64,000 nt of DNA. Origin: Branchiostoma floridae. Taxonomy: Eukaryota > Chordata > Leptocardii > Amphioxiformes > Branchiostomatidae. A program made the position numbers and the translations under genes. The notes beneath the pieces are model-generated. The model worked only from the letters and a program-made list of their open reading frames with translations, did no database searches and was not told the origin of the DNA. Of this stretch, positions 1-12,000 are shown piece after piece; within the stretch, counting starts at the first letter, position 1, and each line of letters starts with the position of its first letter. The stretch spans positions 6,766,091-6,830,090 of the forward strand of contig NC_049993.1 in assembly GCF_000003815.2 (NCBI RefSeq), read 5' to 3'.

Positions 1-24
1 TTTCCTGAACTGACTGTAGTCGCC
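1..24. other. left flank of the satellite array
   Basis: Short unique sequence before the first 206-bp unit. It shows that the array's left edge lies inside the window. Confidence 0.6.
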
Positions 25-2523
25 TTGAATATCATAGTAAAACCCGTGGGCAAAAGGTAAAAAGTGATTTGAGTACCCAAAATTACTTTGTAACTTTTCT
101 ACATACGAATGAAGGCTCACCTGGGGGATAACCGCTAACCGCTAAGCGAACCCTTCGGTAACCGCAAAAAAGCGACCCCTTACGATCGGACTTCCGAAAT
201 TTCAAACAAAATGTGCGTTACTTTCAACACTTGAATATCATAGTAAAACCCGTGGGCAAAAGGTAAAAAGTGATTTGAGTACCCAAAATTACTTTGTAAC
301 TTTTCTACATACGAATGAAGGCTCACCTGGGGGATAACCGCTAACCGCTAAGCGAACCCTTCGGTAACCGCAAAAAAGCGACCCCTTACGATCGGACTTC
401 CGAAATTTCAAACAAAATGTGCGTTACTTTCAACACTTGAATATCATAGTAAAACCCGTGGGCAAAAGGTAAAAAGTGATTTGAGTACCCAAAATTACTT
501 TGTAACTTTTCTACATACGAATGAAGGCTCACCTGGGGGATAACCGCTAACCGCTAAGCGAACCCTTCGGTAACCGCAAAAAAGCGACCCCTTACGATCG
601 GACTTCCGAAATTTCAAACAAAATGTGCGTTACTTTCAACACTTGAATATCATAGTAAAACCCGTGGGCAAAAGGTAAAAAGTGATTTGAGTACCCAAAA
701 TTACTTTGTAACTTTTCTACATACGAATGAAGGCTCACCTGGTGGATAACCGCTAACCGCTAAGCGAACCCTTCGGTAACCGCAAAAAAGCGACCCCTTA
801 CGATCGGACTTCCGAAATTTCAAACAAAATGTGCGTTACTTTCAACACTTGAATATCAAAGTAAAACCCGTGGGCAAAAGGTAAAAAGTGATTTGAGTAC
901 CCAAAATTACTTTGTAACTTTTCTACATACGAATGAAGGCTCACCTGGGGGATAACCGCTAACCGCTAAGCGAACCCTTCGGTAACCGCAAAAAAGCGAC
1001 CCCTTACGATCGGACTTCCGAAATTTCAAACATAATGTGCGTTACTTTCAACACTTGAATATCGAAGTAAAACCCGTGGGCAAAAGGTAAAAAGTGATTT
1101 GAGTACCCAAAATTACTTTGTAACTTTTCTACATACGAATGAAGGCTCACCTGGGGGATAACCGCTAACCGCTAAGCGAACCCTTCGGTAACCGCAAAAA
1201 AGCGACCCCTTACGATCGGACTTCCGAAATTTCAAACAAAATGTGCGTTACTTTCAACACTTGAATATCAAAGTAAAACCCGTGGGCAAAAGGTAAAAAG
1301 TGATTTGAGTACCCAAAATTACTTTGTAACTTTTCTACATACGAATGAAGGCTCACCTGGGGGATAACCGCTAACCGCTAAGCGAACCCTTCGGTAATCG
1401 CCAAAAAGTGACCCCTTACGATCGGACTTCCGAAATTTCAAACAAAATGTGCGTTACTTTCAACACTTGAATATCATAGTAAGACCCGTGGGCAAAATGT
1501 AAAAAGTGATTTGAGTACCCAAAATTACTTTGTAACTTTTCTACATACGAATGAAGGCTCACCTGGGGGATAACCGCTAACCGCTAAGCGAACCCTTCGG
1601 TAACCGCAAAAAAGCGACCCCTTACGATCGGACTTCCGAAATTTCAAACAAAATGTGCGTTACTTTCAACACTTGAATATCATAGTAAAACCCGTGGGCA
1701 AAAGGTAAAAAGTGATTTGAGTACCCAAAATTACTTTGTAACTTTTCTACATACGAATGAGGCTCACCTGGGGGATAAACGCTAACCACTAAGCGAACCC
1801 TTCGGTAACCGCAAAAAAGCGACCCCTTACGATCGGACTTCCGAAATTTCAAACAAAATGTGCGTTACTTTCAACACTTGAATATCAAAGTAAAACCCGT
1901 GGCAAAAGGTAAAAAGTGATTTGAGTACCCAAAATTACTTTGTAACTTTTCTACATACGAATGAAGGCTCACCTGGGGGATAACCGCTAACCGCTAAGCG
2001 AACCCTTCGGTTACCGCAAAAAAAGCGACCCCTTACGATCGGACTTCCGAAATTTCAAACAAAATGTGCGTTACTTTCAACACTTGAATATCATAGTAAA
2101 ACCCGTGGGCAAAAGGTAAAAAGTGATTTGAGTACCCAAAATTACTTTGTAACTTTTCTACATACGAATGTTGGCTCACCTGGGGGATAACCGCTAACCG
2201 CTAAGCGAACCTTTCGGTAACCGCAAAAAAGCGACCCCTTACGATCGGACTTCCGAAATTTCAAACAAAATGTGCGTTACTTTCAACACTTGAATATCAA
2301 AGTAAAACCCGTGGGCAAAAGGTAAAAAGTGATTTGAGTACCCAAAATTACTTTGTAACTTTTCTACATACGAATGTTGGCTCACCTGGGGGATAACCGC
2401 TAACCGCTAAGCGAACCCTTCGGTAACCGCAAAAAAGCGACCCCTTACGATCGGACTTCCGAAATTTCAAACAAAATGTGCGTTACTTTCAACACTTGAA
2501 TATCATAGTAAAACCCGTGGGCT
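25..2523. repeat. 206-bp satellite array, 12 full copies plus a partial one
   Basis: The landmark TTGAATATC recurs at 25, 231, 437, 643, 849, 1055, 1261, 1467, 1673, 1878, 2084, 2290 and 2496, a period of 206 bp (205 once, from a one-base deletion). Copies are almost identical, with scattered single-base changes such as ATAG/AAAG and GAAGG/GTTGG. Each unit holds a short internal direct repeat (TAACCGC twice, then TAAGCG). The last copy stops about 28 bases in and unique DNA follows. No ORF persists, since 206 is not a multiple of 3. High identity implies recent amplification or gene conversion. Confidence 0.97.
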
Positions 2524-3868
2524 AAAGGATACACAAAACTTTCTTGTTCCTAGATCCTCATTCTTGCGACAAAAAGGCTTGTCCAAACAAGAAATACATC
2601 TTTATGTACAAAATTCGTCTTTGAATACAAAAGAAAAGAAAGACATATAAAAGAAATATTCTAATGAATAAAGACGCACTTACTCCCTGCAAATCAGAGT
2701 TGCTTGGAGTGTATTGATTCTCTCAAGAAAGATGCTAAAAATGCCCGCAAACATCCGGCCAGCACAGTATCACACTGTGTACGACTTGAAGGACATGTTG
2801 CAATACCAACTAGTGTAGATAGGTGGCGCTGTGAGACCGCCTGTAAAGTCATGTCCAAACTTTGTAATGTTTACACATTTATTCCAGCCATGTAACTTTC
2901 CTCTTACGCTACTTGTTTGTTCTAATTGTGTGTAAGTAGGGCGAAATAGCCAAATATTGTATTTCATTGTGTATTGTTTGCTATCATGTTGTAAGGACTA
3001 GAGTTAGTTTGCTGGTTGTGTCTGTGCCACAACGCTGAGGTGTGAATCGCGATTTGCATCGGCTGGAAAGTAAGACTTGTGTTATTCCCCAGATGTTAGT
3101 GTACTTCACACAGAACCCATAAGAACCATTAGCATGTGTTATTGTAATTCACACTGAAGCCATAGAACTCATTAGCAGGTAGACATTAGTTCCTTAACCC
3201 TTTGTTCTCTAAAACAACAAAGACATCAAAAGGTTTCTTCACTGTTATGATATGTATGGTAAAGGTACTTCCTGGAGTGAACCCGAGACACACGTCTCGC
3301 GATAAGGTGTTAGAAGAAGATGAATAAATTCAAGGCTTTTTGCTCAGAGAGTTCAGTTGAATTCATGGTACGTCCAGGTGAGGCTGTCTTGAGAGCAAAG
3401 CCTTTGTGTGAACAGAGAATGCCTCGTGTCCGTGTGGTCATTTCCCTCTAGTGTCGAACTCTTGTAGCAGATTCCCAAAAAGAACCGGGAGTTACCATCT
3501 TTACCCCACTTACATGTGTTTCATCTACAAATGAAAAGAAGTTACGAATGTGTGCCTTGTATGAGGTGGAAATCGGGTTCTTGGTCCCTTAGCATAAGGA
3601 GCTTTAATCAAGATTGATAAAAGCTTCTTGCTTTAGCAAGACAACTTTCCCAGCCAGAGAAGGCCAATTGCTTATTATGCTCTTTTGTTCTTCAATCAAT
3701 CACAAACAATACTAAACCAACAGACTGTATACATCAGAACTGCACTGCTTCCCAATGTTGTGCTTTGTGGCTTGGGTGGTAAGGGTTTACGATAATGACT
3801 TACAATTGTATTTTGGCCCAGGTTCTAATTGTCTACAAGAGTATAAAGGGGTTGCATTTCATTTGCTA
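2524..3868. other. non-coding stretch, nothing recognised
   Basis: AT-rich unique-looking DNA. I see no exon with splice sites, no terminal inverted repeats and no long ORF that looks coding. Confidence 0.5.
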
Positions 3869-3911
3869 ATCGACGTGCAGTCTGATAACAGTTATTAGAC
3901 TGCACGTCGAT
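3869..3911. repeat. 43-bp near-perfect palindrome
   Basis: The arms read ATCGACGTGCAGTCT and AGACTGCACGTCGAT, with the centre also nearly symmetric (three mismatched positions in the middle). It could extrude as a cruciform or be a collapsed foldback element. Nothing around it suggests a gene terminator. Confidence 0.8.
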
Positions 3912-4310
3912 CATTAAACAGAAGGTCACTAGTCACAAACATGCGACTAAAATATATGATGCACAAAGTAAAGGTGTTTGTCTTTTGAATCCAGCTTAAC
4001 TTAGAAATGTACCAGAAATATTTTACATGACATTGTGTTGTTCTGGTTAGAGTCTGTTGGAGGCTCTGTCTGTTGTGTTTACTAGTATTGTCAATAATAT
4101 ACTCCACGATCCAATAAAGCCATTCTAGCTTTGTGCAAATCACTTTCAAAGTAACATTTTCGTACTTCTAGCTCTGTATAGTCAATCAATTCAAATTGTT
4201 ACAAATGGTATCTGTATTAATATTGTATCACACAATCGATTGACATAAATCAGCTAAAATAGATTACTCTGTGTAAAAGTATTAGTGAAAGGGCGTTTTA
4301 CTATCCAGAG
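3912..4310. other. non-coding stretch, nothing recognised
   Basis: AT-rich DNA between the palindrome and the minisatellite. The minus-strand ORF over 3895-4149 has no splice or family support. Confidence 0.45.
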
Positions 4311-4812
4311 CCAAATGTCAGTATTAGCGACGGAATGCCCGTGGATTTCACCCCTATCATATTGATGAAATCCACAGCCAACCAAATGTCAATATTAGCG
4401 GCAGAATGCCCGTGGATTTCATCACTACATACAGATGGAGTCCACAACCAAATGTCAGTATTAGCGACAGAATGCCCGTGGATTTCATCACTACATACTG
4501 ATGAAGTCCACAGCCAAATGTCAGTATTAGCGACAGAATGCCCGTGGATTTCATCACTACATACTGATGAAGTCCACAGCCAAATGTCAGTATTAGCGAC
4601 GGAATGCCCGTGGATTTCATCACTACATACTGATGAAGTCCACAGCCAAATGTCAGTATTAGCGGCGGAATGCCCGTGGATTTCATCACTACATACTGAT
4701 GAAGTCTACAGCCAAATGTCAGTATTAGCGACGGAATGCCCGTGGATTTCATCACTACATACTGATGAAGTCCACAGCTAAATGTCAGTATTAGCGACGG
4801 AATGCCCGTGGA
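4311..4812. repeat. 66-bp minisatellite with a hairpin in nearly every unit
   Basis: Units start at 4311, 4382, 4448, 4514, 4580, 4646, 4712 and 4778 (the last partial); the period is 66 bp after a 71-bp first unit. Within a unit GTGGATTTCATCA and TGATGAAGTCCAC form a 13-bp stem with one T-G pair around an 8-base loop. The stem is kept in most copies. Because 66 is a multiple of 3, open frames exist on both strands (148 aa plus, 183 aa minus). I regard both as by-products of the period, not genes. Confidence 0.93.
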
Positions 4813-7136
4813 TTTTTTTATACCTCCCCTCGTATATGGTTCGTGTCCGTTTGGGTCATTTCTGTCATTGTGTAACAACAACGTCCTTGGTAACAAGTAG
4901 AACAGCACGCTTTCCAGTCCAGTAAGATTTTTCTTTTAGGTCAGTGAGTCTCCACGTGAAATGTCTCTTCTCCCTTCAATTGGACATGATAATTTCCCCT
5001 TAGAAAAATAGAACGTCTCCATGACGTCACCGAGTTGTCGCTACTCATACGTCATTACTTGGGAACCAACCCGCTCGTGACAGCAGTTCGCTGCAACCAA
5101 TAACCTCCTAAAACAAAACAAAGTACACGTTTTGGCAAACTTTCATGCAAATTATGCAAATTGCAAATCTCCTTTTAATACGCTGAGAGAGCTCCGAGAG
5201 AGCGGATTCGAGTTTGGGCCACTGAGATCTGAGTTGAGGGCTGGCTTTTTCCTTACAAGGAGCGCCGTGAATCCACATCTTGGTTAAAATAGTTTAGTAG
5301 AAAGTCTTAAGTCCGCGAGTTGCCACCCCGGTAACTGTTCATCTCAAGCGACTGAATATTGGTAAGCTTTGTTAATTTGTCTTGTGATTAACCTATTCCA
5401 CAAAGGTGCCGTTTTGGGTGGGTCCCGATAGTTAAGTGGTTATCAGCGTAAGTTTCAGCGTAATCATATTGACTGATGTTTAGCGTTCAAGCGCCACCAA
5501 ACTGACCATGCCAAACGGTTACGCCTTTTTGGCGTATTGGTTAGCGGCGTTAGGTTTGTGAGTTGGCAGACCGGGTTCGGCGCGGGTTTCTACTCGCCTC
5601 TAACACGTGTACTTTAGTTGAATGGTGCCTTGAGTTGTATACGTCATGCAACTCCAATAAATTAACTTCAGAGTGTTGGCTTGAAAATCGTTACCTAATG
5701 GCCATGGTTTGTGAGTGACGTGTAATATGTTTAATGCTTAGATCCAACCACTAGCTCCAATTGCGACAACTGCACGTCAGAGGGCCTTTTAAGCTCAGGT
5801 GCATACTTCATTATATCCTTTGATAAAAAGTCTCTTTTTGGTGCATTTTCCTCCTTTGCATCGATATTTGATCAATTGACAGCGCTGCGATTTCCAATAG
5901 CCTATTCATCTGGGATTGAAACGTAACAGTGCCGCACGTCACCGTGAGCGCGAGGGAAAATTGGCGAAATCAACACAACAGTGCCGCAGTACCGCGGGCC
6001 AGTGAGATACCCGCTTTATTCTGTAACTTTAAAAAAAGTCGCTCTCACAACCGACACATTGGGATTTGCTGGCGACACCGCGGCGCCTGCTCTGTATCTG
6101 TATCCGTATCTATATAGCCGGTATAACCGCCGTTTGACGTAACACACCAGCTTCTGCTCATGGTACTTCTATGTTCCGTGAAGGTACGTCTTCGTTGTCG
6201 AACCCCGATAGTAGGTTGGCGGTTTGTTTGAACCTTTTGCCAGCTATTCATGAGAAGCTAAAATCGGCCTGCAGGCCGCTTTTCATTGAGGTCATGGTTC
6301 GGACGAAATAAAACAGAGATACAGATTACATCTAGTCCTAATAACTCTATCAACATATACCGTTACATACACAATGGTACAAAAGCATATACATGTAGTA
6401 GAGCGAAATCGCAGGGTTCATAGACGATCTTCATAGTCCGCGTTCGTTCGTTACTTTTAGTCATTTCTTTTACTTGAAGAATCTCTTCAAGTGGGTCAGA
6501 TTTGATTGGAGCCGTATGTGTGTCTGGTGTTAGGTTGTTCCAGACAATGTGAGTGAGATACCCCCCCCCCCCCCTTTACACATAGATGCGCCACTACGTG
6601 CGTGTGGCAGAAAAGCCACCCGAAGGATATCAGTTTGTGTGTGGTGGATGAGCTCGGACTTGTTTAAACAGAACAAAGTGCACGTGGATAACTCTTCAGA
6701 TCGTCCTAATATCCCCCGATCTATTCGCACCCAGAGGATATCAGAAGACTTAGACGGAACTTTCCTGACGTAATTTTTGTATGCATTTCTGTGGAAAAAA
6801 CATGATACCTCCAGAAGAGCGTTTTGCTCGCCTACTTTCGAAGTGGAAAGCATAGATATCTCATTAGCGGCCGCGGTAAGAGTCGTGCAGCATGAAATCC
6901 AATAAGTGTGAGAAGGTTTACTGAGAGTGATTCGACACTTACTGAAAAGCTGTCAAATACCAAAGAGTCAGTGAAGTGACATTGTCCAACAGTCTCAGTC
7001 TGGGTCTCTGATCAGCCGTCGGCGGTTGGACCGGTCTGTCCCATTCTTCACTGGCGCAATGTATACACCTGTCTCTGCACAGGGTTAGTTAAGCATCAGG
7101 CTAGTTAGTCTGCCAGACTGACTACGCTGGCTATTA
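4813..7136. other. upstream intergenic region of the metalloprotease gene
   Basis: No convincing exon. It contains a weak tRNA-like block near 5530-5585, a run of about 15 C near 6561, and GC-richer DNA around 5150-5350 and 5900-6250. An untranslated first exon of the gene starting at 7419 could lie here but cannot be shown from sequence alone. Confidence 0.4.
5510..5610 (+). repeat. possible tRNA-derived SINE head
   Basis: The stretch has a TGGTTAGCGG block resembling the polymerase III A box and, about 35 bases on, GGGTTCGGC resembling the B box. The flanks do not fold as a full tRNA, so a SINE relic is likelier than a tRNA gene. Confidence 0.3.
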
Positions 7137-7256
7137 TGGGGAGAAAAATTTGCCAGGGGAGTTTTGGTATCAGAGGAGTTCGCCGGCCTTGCATGGGCTT
7201 ACAAACATGAGCTAAGCGTGAACTGCTCCCCTGGCCAATTTCCCGATTTTTTCCCC
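7137..7256. mobile_element. MITE-like inverted repeat in the 5' flank
   Basis: TTTGCCAGGGGAG near 7149-7161 is mirrored by CTCCCCTGGCCAA from 7225, and both arms continue into G/A-rich and T/C-rich tails. The outer ends are less clear and may extend to about 7105 and 7306. It lies about 160 bp before the start codon at 7419, so it may be within the promoter. Confidence 0.5.
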
Positions 7257-7418
7257 CGAATTATACGATCCCCGCACCCCCGTAGGAAGGCCTAGTGGAG
7301 GCTACAGGATAGTAGTGACGTGTGTTAAACACGGTTGATTGTATACAGATTGCCAACAGGTGCTGTGGCCTTACCCTTATTCTGTCCTGTTGATTTTTTG
7401 CCAGTCGCAAGTGTAAAG

Positions 7419-9006
7419 ATGGCTGCAACCCGCCATCTGGTCTTGTTCGGCCTTATTCTGGGTTCCGTGTTAGCATCCCCAACGCAGGTTGGTCTTTCCT
7501 ATTTGTCTTATGAAACTTTTTTTCATCGCCATCACATGTTACATTAATGAAATTGATTCTCAATTACATTGACAACGAAAATTCATTTCTGTTCGTAAAG
7601 AATGTTTCATGCCTTGAATGGCACATTTTCTCAGTCTCTCACACACTACGTGATTTGATGGACGATAAATGAGCGAATGTTAATGCCTTAAACAACCAAG
7701 CGTGGTAGTCCTACAATAAGTACAATATGCGCTTTTTGGGTGCAGTACTGTACGGGATAACAAGAATCTAAGTCGAAAGATCCTGTCCATCACAACAAGA
7801 TGATATGGAAGTTTCTTCACCAAGACGTGATGCGCTGATGTGCTCGATGTTTAGGGTTTGCGTCAAGGGGACTCAGGGGTCAATGGAGTGCCACAAATCC
7901 GTCGTGAGATATCCGAAGGCCTAGAAGACATCGTCGAGGAGCTGATAGAGATGCTGGAGAACAGGGAGTTAGAATCACAGGTTAGCACTTGGCCAAATAT
8001 CTGACGATCATAGCTAAATCTCCAGTAAGAGCCTGGTTAGGCCTACGTCACATTTCCTACCCGGGGCCCGGCCGGGCTGTTTGCTGAAACGAAAATTAAA
8101 GTTTATGCCAATAAAATATTAAGTAAACGTAGTTTTCTACCCCTAATCTGTGTAATGAAAGTACATTCAATCATTTAATCTTAGTATGTTATAATTTATT
8201 CACTTATTCAATTTAGCCATATTTAATCACTTCATGCATATTAGTTAGCATGTTTACTTAGCATTTGATTTTGTTCACTTGCAATTAACCACATTGGCTT
8301 GGGTTAACAACAAACCCAATAACGCTACTCAAATACACGAGATATTAAGTTTTACTTAATATCTCGTGTATTTTAGTTACCCTAAAAGACAGTGATGATT
8401 TTTTTTAGGATGATAGAATGGTCATGGCTGACGCGGCAACGGTTAGCCCAGATAGCCCAGGAGGAGGCATGAAGAAAGATGAGTGGTCAGAGAGCTCCAC
8501 TCGAGGGATTGAGGACGACGACTTCGACGATCTGGTGGACGAAGACATGCGCTGGTGTGACAGCGATGAGGAATTCCAAGGATCGGCCCTAAGCCTACTG
8601 AAGAAGGTACGTACTGTCCGTTTAGAACACCTTTCCGTCTGCTGGAGTAATGTTGTATTGTGCATCCCAGTACTTGGATGTCTAGTAAACCTTCATCGAC
8701 ACACCATGGCGTATATCTATGTTTTAGAACTACATGTATTTGTGGATTAAAAGGTCGTGGAAGGAGAGGGTTGGGCACTGTCTTCCAATGCCGTACCCTA
8801 GATACAGTGGGTAATATCACAACTGTCCCTTCGTCCTTAAAATGCTATGGGAGTATCTTTATCTTCATTTTTACCTTAAGAAACATTTGATAATTAGATG
8901 TGTGTTGTTTGTTTTTCCTCAGGAAATGTTCGAGCTCCGGGAGATCATCCCGGGTTGGAACGACAAGACCCTGTGTGACCACCATGAGTGTTTCAAAGAT
9001 CTGAAG
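7419..9006 (+). CDS. exons 1-4: signal peptide and acidic pro-region
   Basis: The ATG at 7419 opens a classic signal peptide: a short N-region with Arg-His, a hydrophobic run [13 protein letters not shown], and likely cleavage after Ala19. The next 140 or so residues are rich in Asp and Glu (for example [13 protein letters not shown]) and contain one Cys in MRWC near residue 117. In metzincins a lone pro-region Cys can hold the zinc (cysteine switch); that role here is inference. No dibasic furin site of the RxKR type is visible. Introns 1-4 are all phase 0. Confidence 0.8.
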
Positions 9007-12000
9007 GTCAGTCTAGGGGTCTCCCCTTAACTTCATTGAATCAGTTTACAGTTACGATACTTTTCATATCCATCAGAATCCACCGCAAAGATCCGCAATG
9101 GTGTATAGAGTGGTTCGAGGGCCAATCGAGACTTTACAAGTACCAGAGAAACCACAACACCTAAGAAATACCACAGAACAGCACCTTAAGACCATGTCAA
9201 GCTGTGCAGTAAACTCAAAGCAAGGACTACAACAACATAAGTTGGCAAGATCGCACCCACAGTTTAGTTGTTCTGTAGTAGTCTTTTGTATCTAGTTCTG
9301 GCATGTTCTTGCTTTGATGGTGTTTTATTTGTATCTCTTCCAGACGTGGCCGAAGGTTCCCTACTACCTGCTGAATGATGCAAACTACCTCATCACCTGG
9401 CCAACCAGGTACCTCAGGGTGTTCTACATCTTCAACTACAATTTTGTAAGTCTACATTTCTTGATCTGTTTAGTTGTCGCCTTGTAAAACCATCGTGACC
9501 CAAGACACAAAGTAGTGACGACCTACTGTCCTGAGACAGTGTTGAGACATTTAACTACTTATATAAGCAATGTGCAGTCAAGTGATGACATGTGCGTGTA
9601 AGGGCCCTATAATGTATCTTCTGTCAGACACACTTGCTTTGGCAACACCGCATGCTTATTATCTTAAGGGGGTCTGTGCAACGTCTTCTACGTTCTACCC
9701 GAATGCACAGGAAGAGGTAATCTCCAATAAGATCTACCGGCGGCCAGAGAGTATCCATGGACTGACACATTTCTAGCACTATACAATTGGCTACCATACG
9801 CTGAATACTGTTTCGGCTATGTGTACTGTCGCCGTACGTGGTACTGTCTACCTCGATAGATCTGCTTGAAGATGGAAGAATACCTCAGGGCTCCCCTTGA
9901 GTGTGTGAATCGTGTGAAAAGCATCTTAAGATGAAATTTGAAAGCTATTAAAGGTGGCTATATGCATGGTAGCTTTGTATCAGTTATTTAGATAGATGAA
10001 ACACTTCGATGTTGTGAGCATTTTCAATATCAATGTCAACATTTGCAATGTGCTTTGAACTGTTTAAAGCCATCTTTAAAATTTCTTTTCTGAATTGTAG
10101 GTCGATGTAACTTGTTAACAATACTTACATTTCATTATGTATACATGCTACGAATATAAAATAAATAGACACACTGATGTCGTCCAAAATGTTACATGGA
10201 ATAATGTGTTTCCATGTTTATCCATATACTTACAGTACAACATGATGGACAAGAACATAACTGCAGTAGAGAACTACGCACAGGAAGCTGTTTCAGTACT
10301 CGACAAGGTAATTTTGATCACGCAGTGTTAAAGGCGTATTTTGAAAGATTCTCCTAGAGTGATACCTCTCGACATCATTACAAACGGCTTAAACGGAGCC
10401 ATCAACCAGTACGAAAGTGGGCGTCTTATGTAAAATATCATAAGTGTTGTGGGAACTGATTTGCTACATTTTAGGCTACTTTTTCAACTATTCGTGCCTT
10501 GTCAGGTGAGAGCCATCTTTAAGGTGTTAGAATCCCACCCGTGGCTATAAGTTCTTTCAAGTCATCAACCAATATATGAAAGTGGGGCATCTTTTGTGAA
10601 ATATCATTGGTGTTGTGGGGAATTGAAGGGTGCGACTATGTGGTCTGTAATTTGTTTTTCTTCCAAGCTATCAACCAATACGAATGTGGTGGTGCATCTT
10701 TTGTAAAAACCAAGGACGTTATCTTATATAACGTCCTTGGTAATTAAAAGCCCTATAGGGGTCGTGGGAAAATGAAGAATGGAGTGATGTGGTCTACAAT
10801 TTTTTGTCTATAATTTCTTCCGGGCCACCAACCAATACGAATGTGGTGGTGCATCTTTTGTAAAATATCGCAGGTATTGTGGGAAAATGAAGGATGAAAT
10901 GATTGGGTCTGTAATTTGCTGTCTATGATTTCTTTCAAGTCATCAACCAATTCGAATGTGGTGGAGCATCTTTTGTTACTAACATCATAAATTAGATGTT
11001 GTGGGAAAATGAAGTATGAAATGATTGGGTCTGTGATTTCTTGTCTTGTCTTCCAAGCTATCAAACAAGACGAAAGTGGGGCATCTTTTGTGGAATATTA
11101 CAGGTGTTGTCAGAAAATGAAGGATGCGTCTATGTGGTCTGTAATTTGATGTCTATGATGTCTTTCAAGCTATCAGCCAATACGAATGACGTGGCCATCT
11201 TTTGTAAAAGAACCAAGGACGATATCTTATATGTAGGTCACTGATGTTGTGGGGAATTGAAAGATGCGGCTACGTGGTCTGTAATTTGTTGTCTATGATT
11301 CTTCCAAGTCATCAACCAATTCGAATGTGGAGGTGCATCTTTTGTTACTAACATCATAAATTAGATGTTGTGGGAAAATGAAGTATGAAATGATTGGGTC
11401 TGTGATTTCTTGTCTTGTCTTCCAAGGTTGCAAACAATACGAAAGTGGGGCATCTTTTGTGAAATATTACAGGTGTTGTCAGAAAATGAAGGATGCGTCT
11501 ATGTGGTCTGTAATTTGATGTCTATGATTTCTTTCAAGCTATCAGCCAATACGAATGACGTGGCAATCTTTTGTAAAAACACCAAGGACGATATCTTATA
11601 TATAGGTCAATGGTATTGTGGGGAATTGAAGGATGCGGCTATGGGGTTTGTAATTTGTTGTCTATGATTCTTCCAAGTCATCAACCAATACGAATGTGTT
11701 GGTGCATCTTTTGTAAAACATTTTAAGTGTTGTGGCAAATAGAAGGATGCAGTGATGTTGTCTATAATGTTTTTGTCTATGATTTCTTCCAGGTCACCAA
11801 CCAATACGAATGTGGTGGTGCATCTTTTGTAAAACATTATAAATTATATGTTATGGGAAAATGAAGTGTGAAATGATTGGGTCTATAATTATTTGTCTAT
11901 GATTTCTTCCAAGCCATCAACCAATATGAATATGGTGATGCATCTTTTGTAAAACCAAGGACGTCATCTTATGCCACGTCATTGGTAAACATTATAGGTC

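Noticed and set aside
1622..1852. Minus-strand ORF in the 206-bp satellite
   Set aside because: The period is not a multiple of 3 and only one unit is open; chance.
25..2523. CRISPR-like direct repeats
   Set aside because: The units are contiguous with no unique spacers, and the sequence is clearly eukaryotic.
4335..4908. Long ORFs on both strands (148 and 183 aa) made of 22-residue repeats
   Set aside because: They follow from the 66-bp period of the minisatellite; no start context, splice sites or family resemblance.
5510..5610. Functional tRNA gene
   Set aside because: A- and B-box-like blocks are present but no acceptor stem or full cloverleaf could be formed.
5929..6251. Overlapping ORFs on both strands in GC-richer DNA
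   Set aside because: Low-complexity SVSVSVS-type translation from a GTATCT repeat; no splice support.
11041..11667. Similar short ORFs repeated in intron 6
   Set aside because: They are copies of the tandem repeat unit, with stops in most units.
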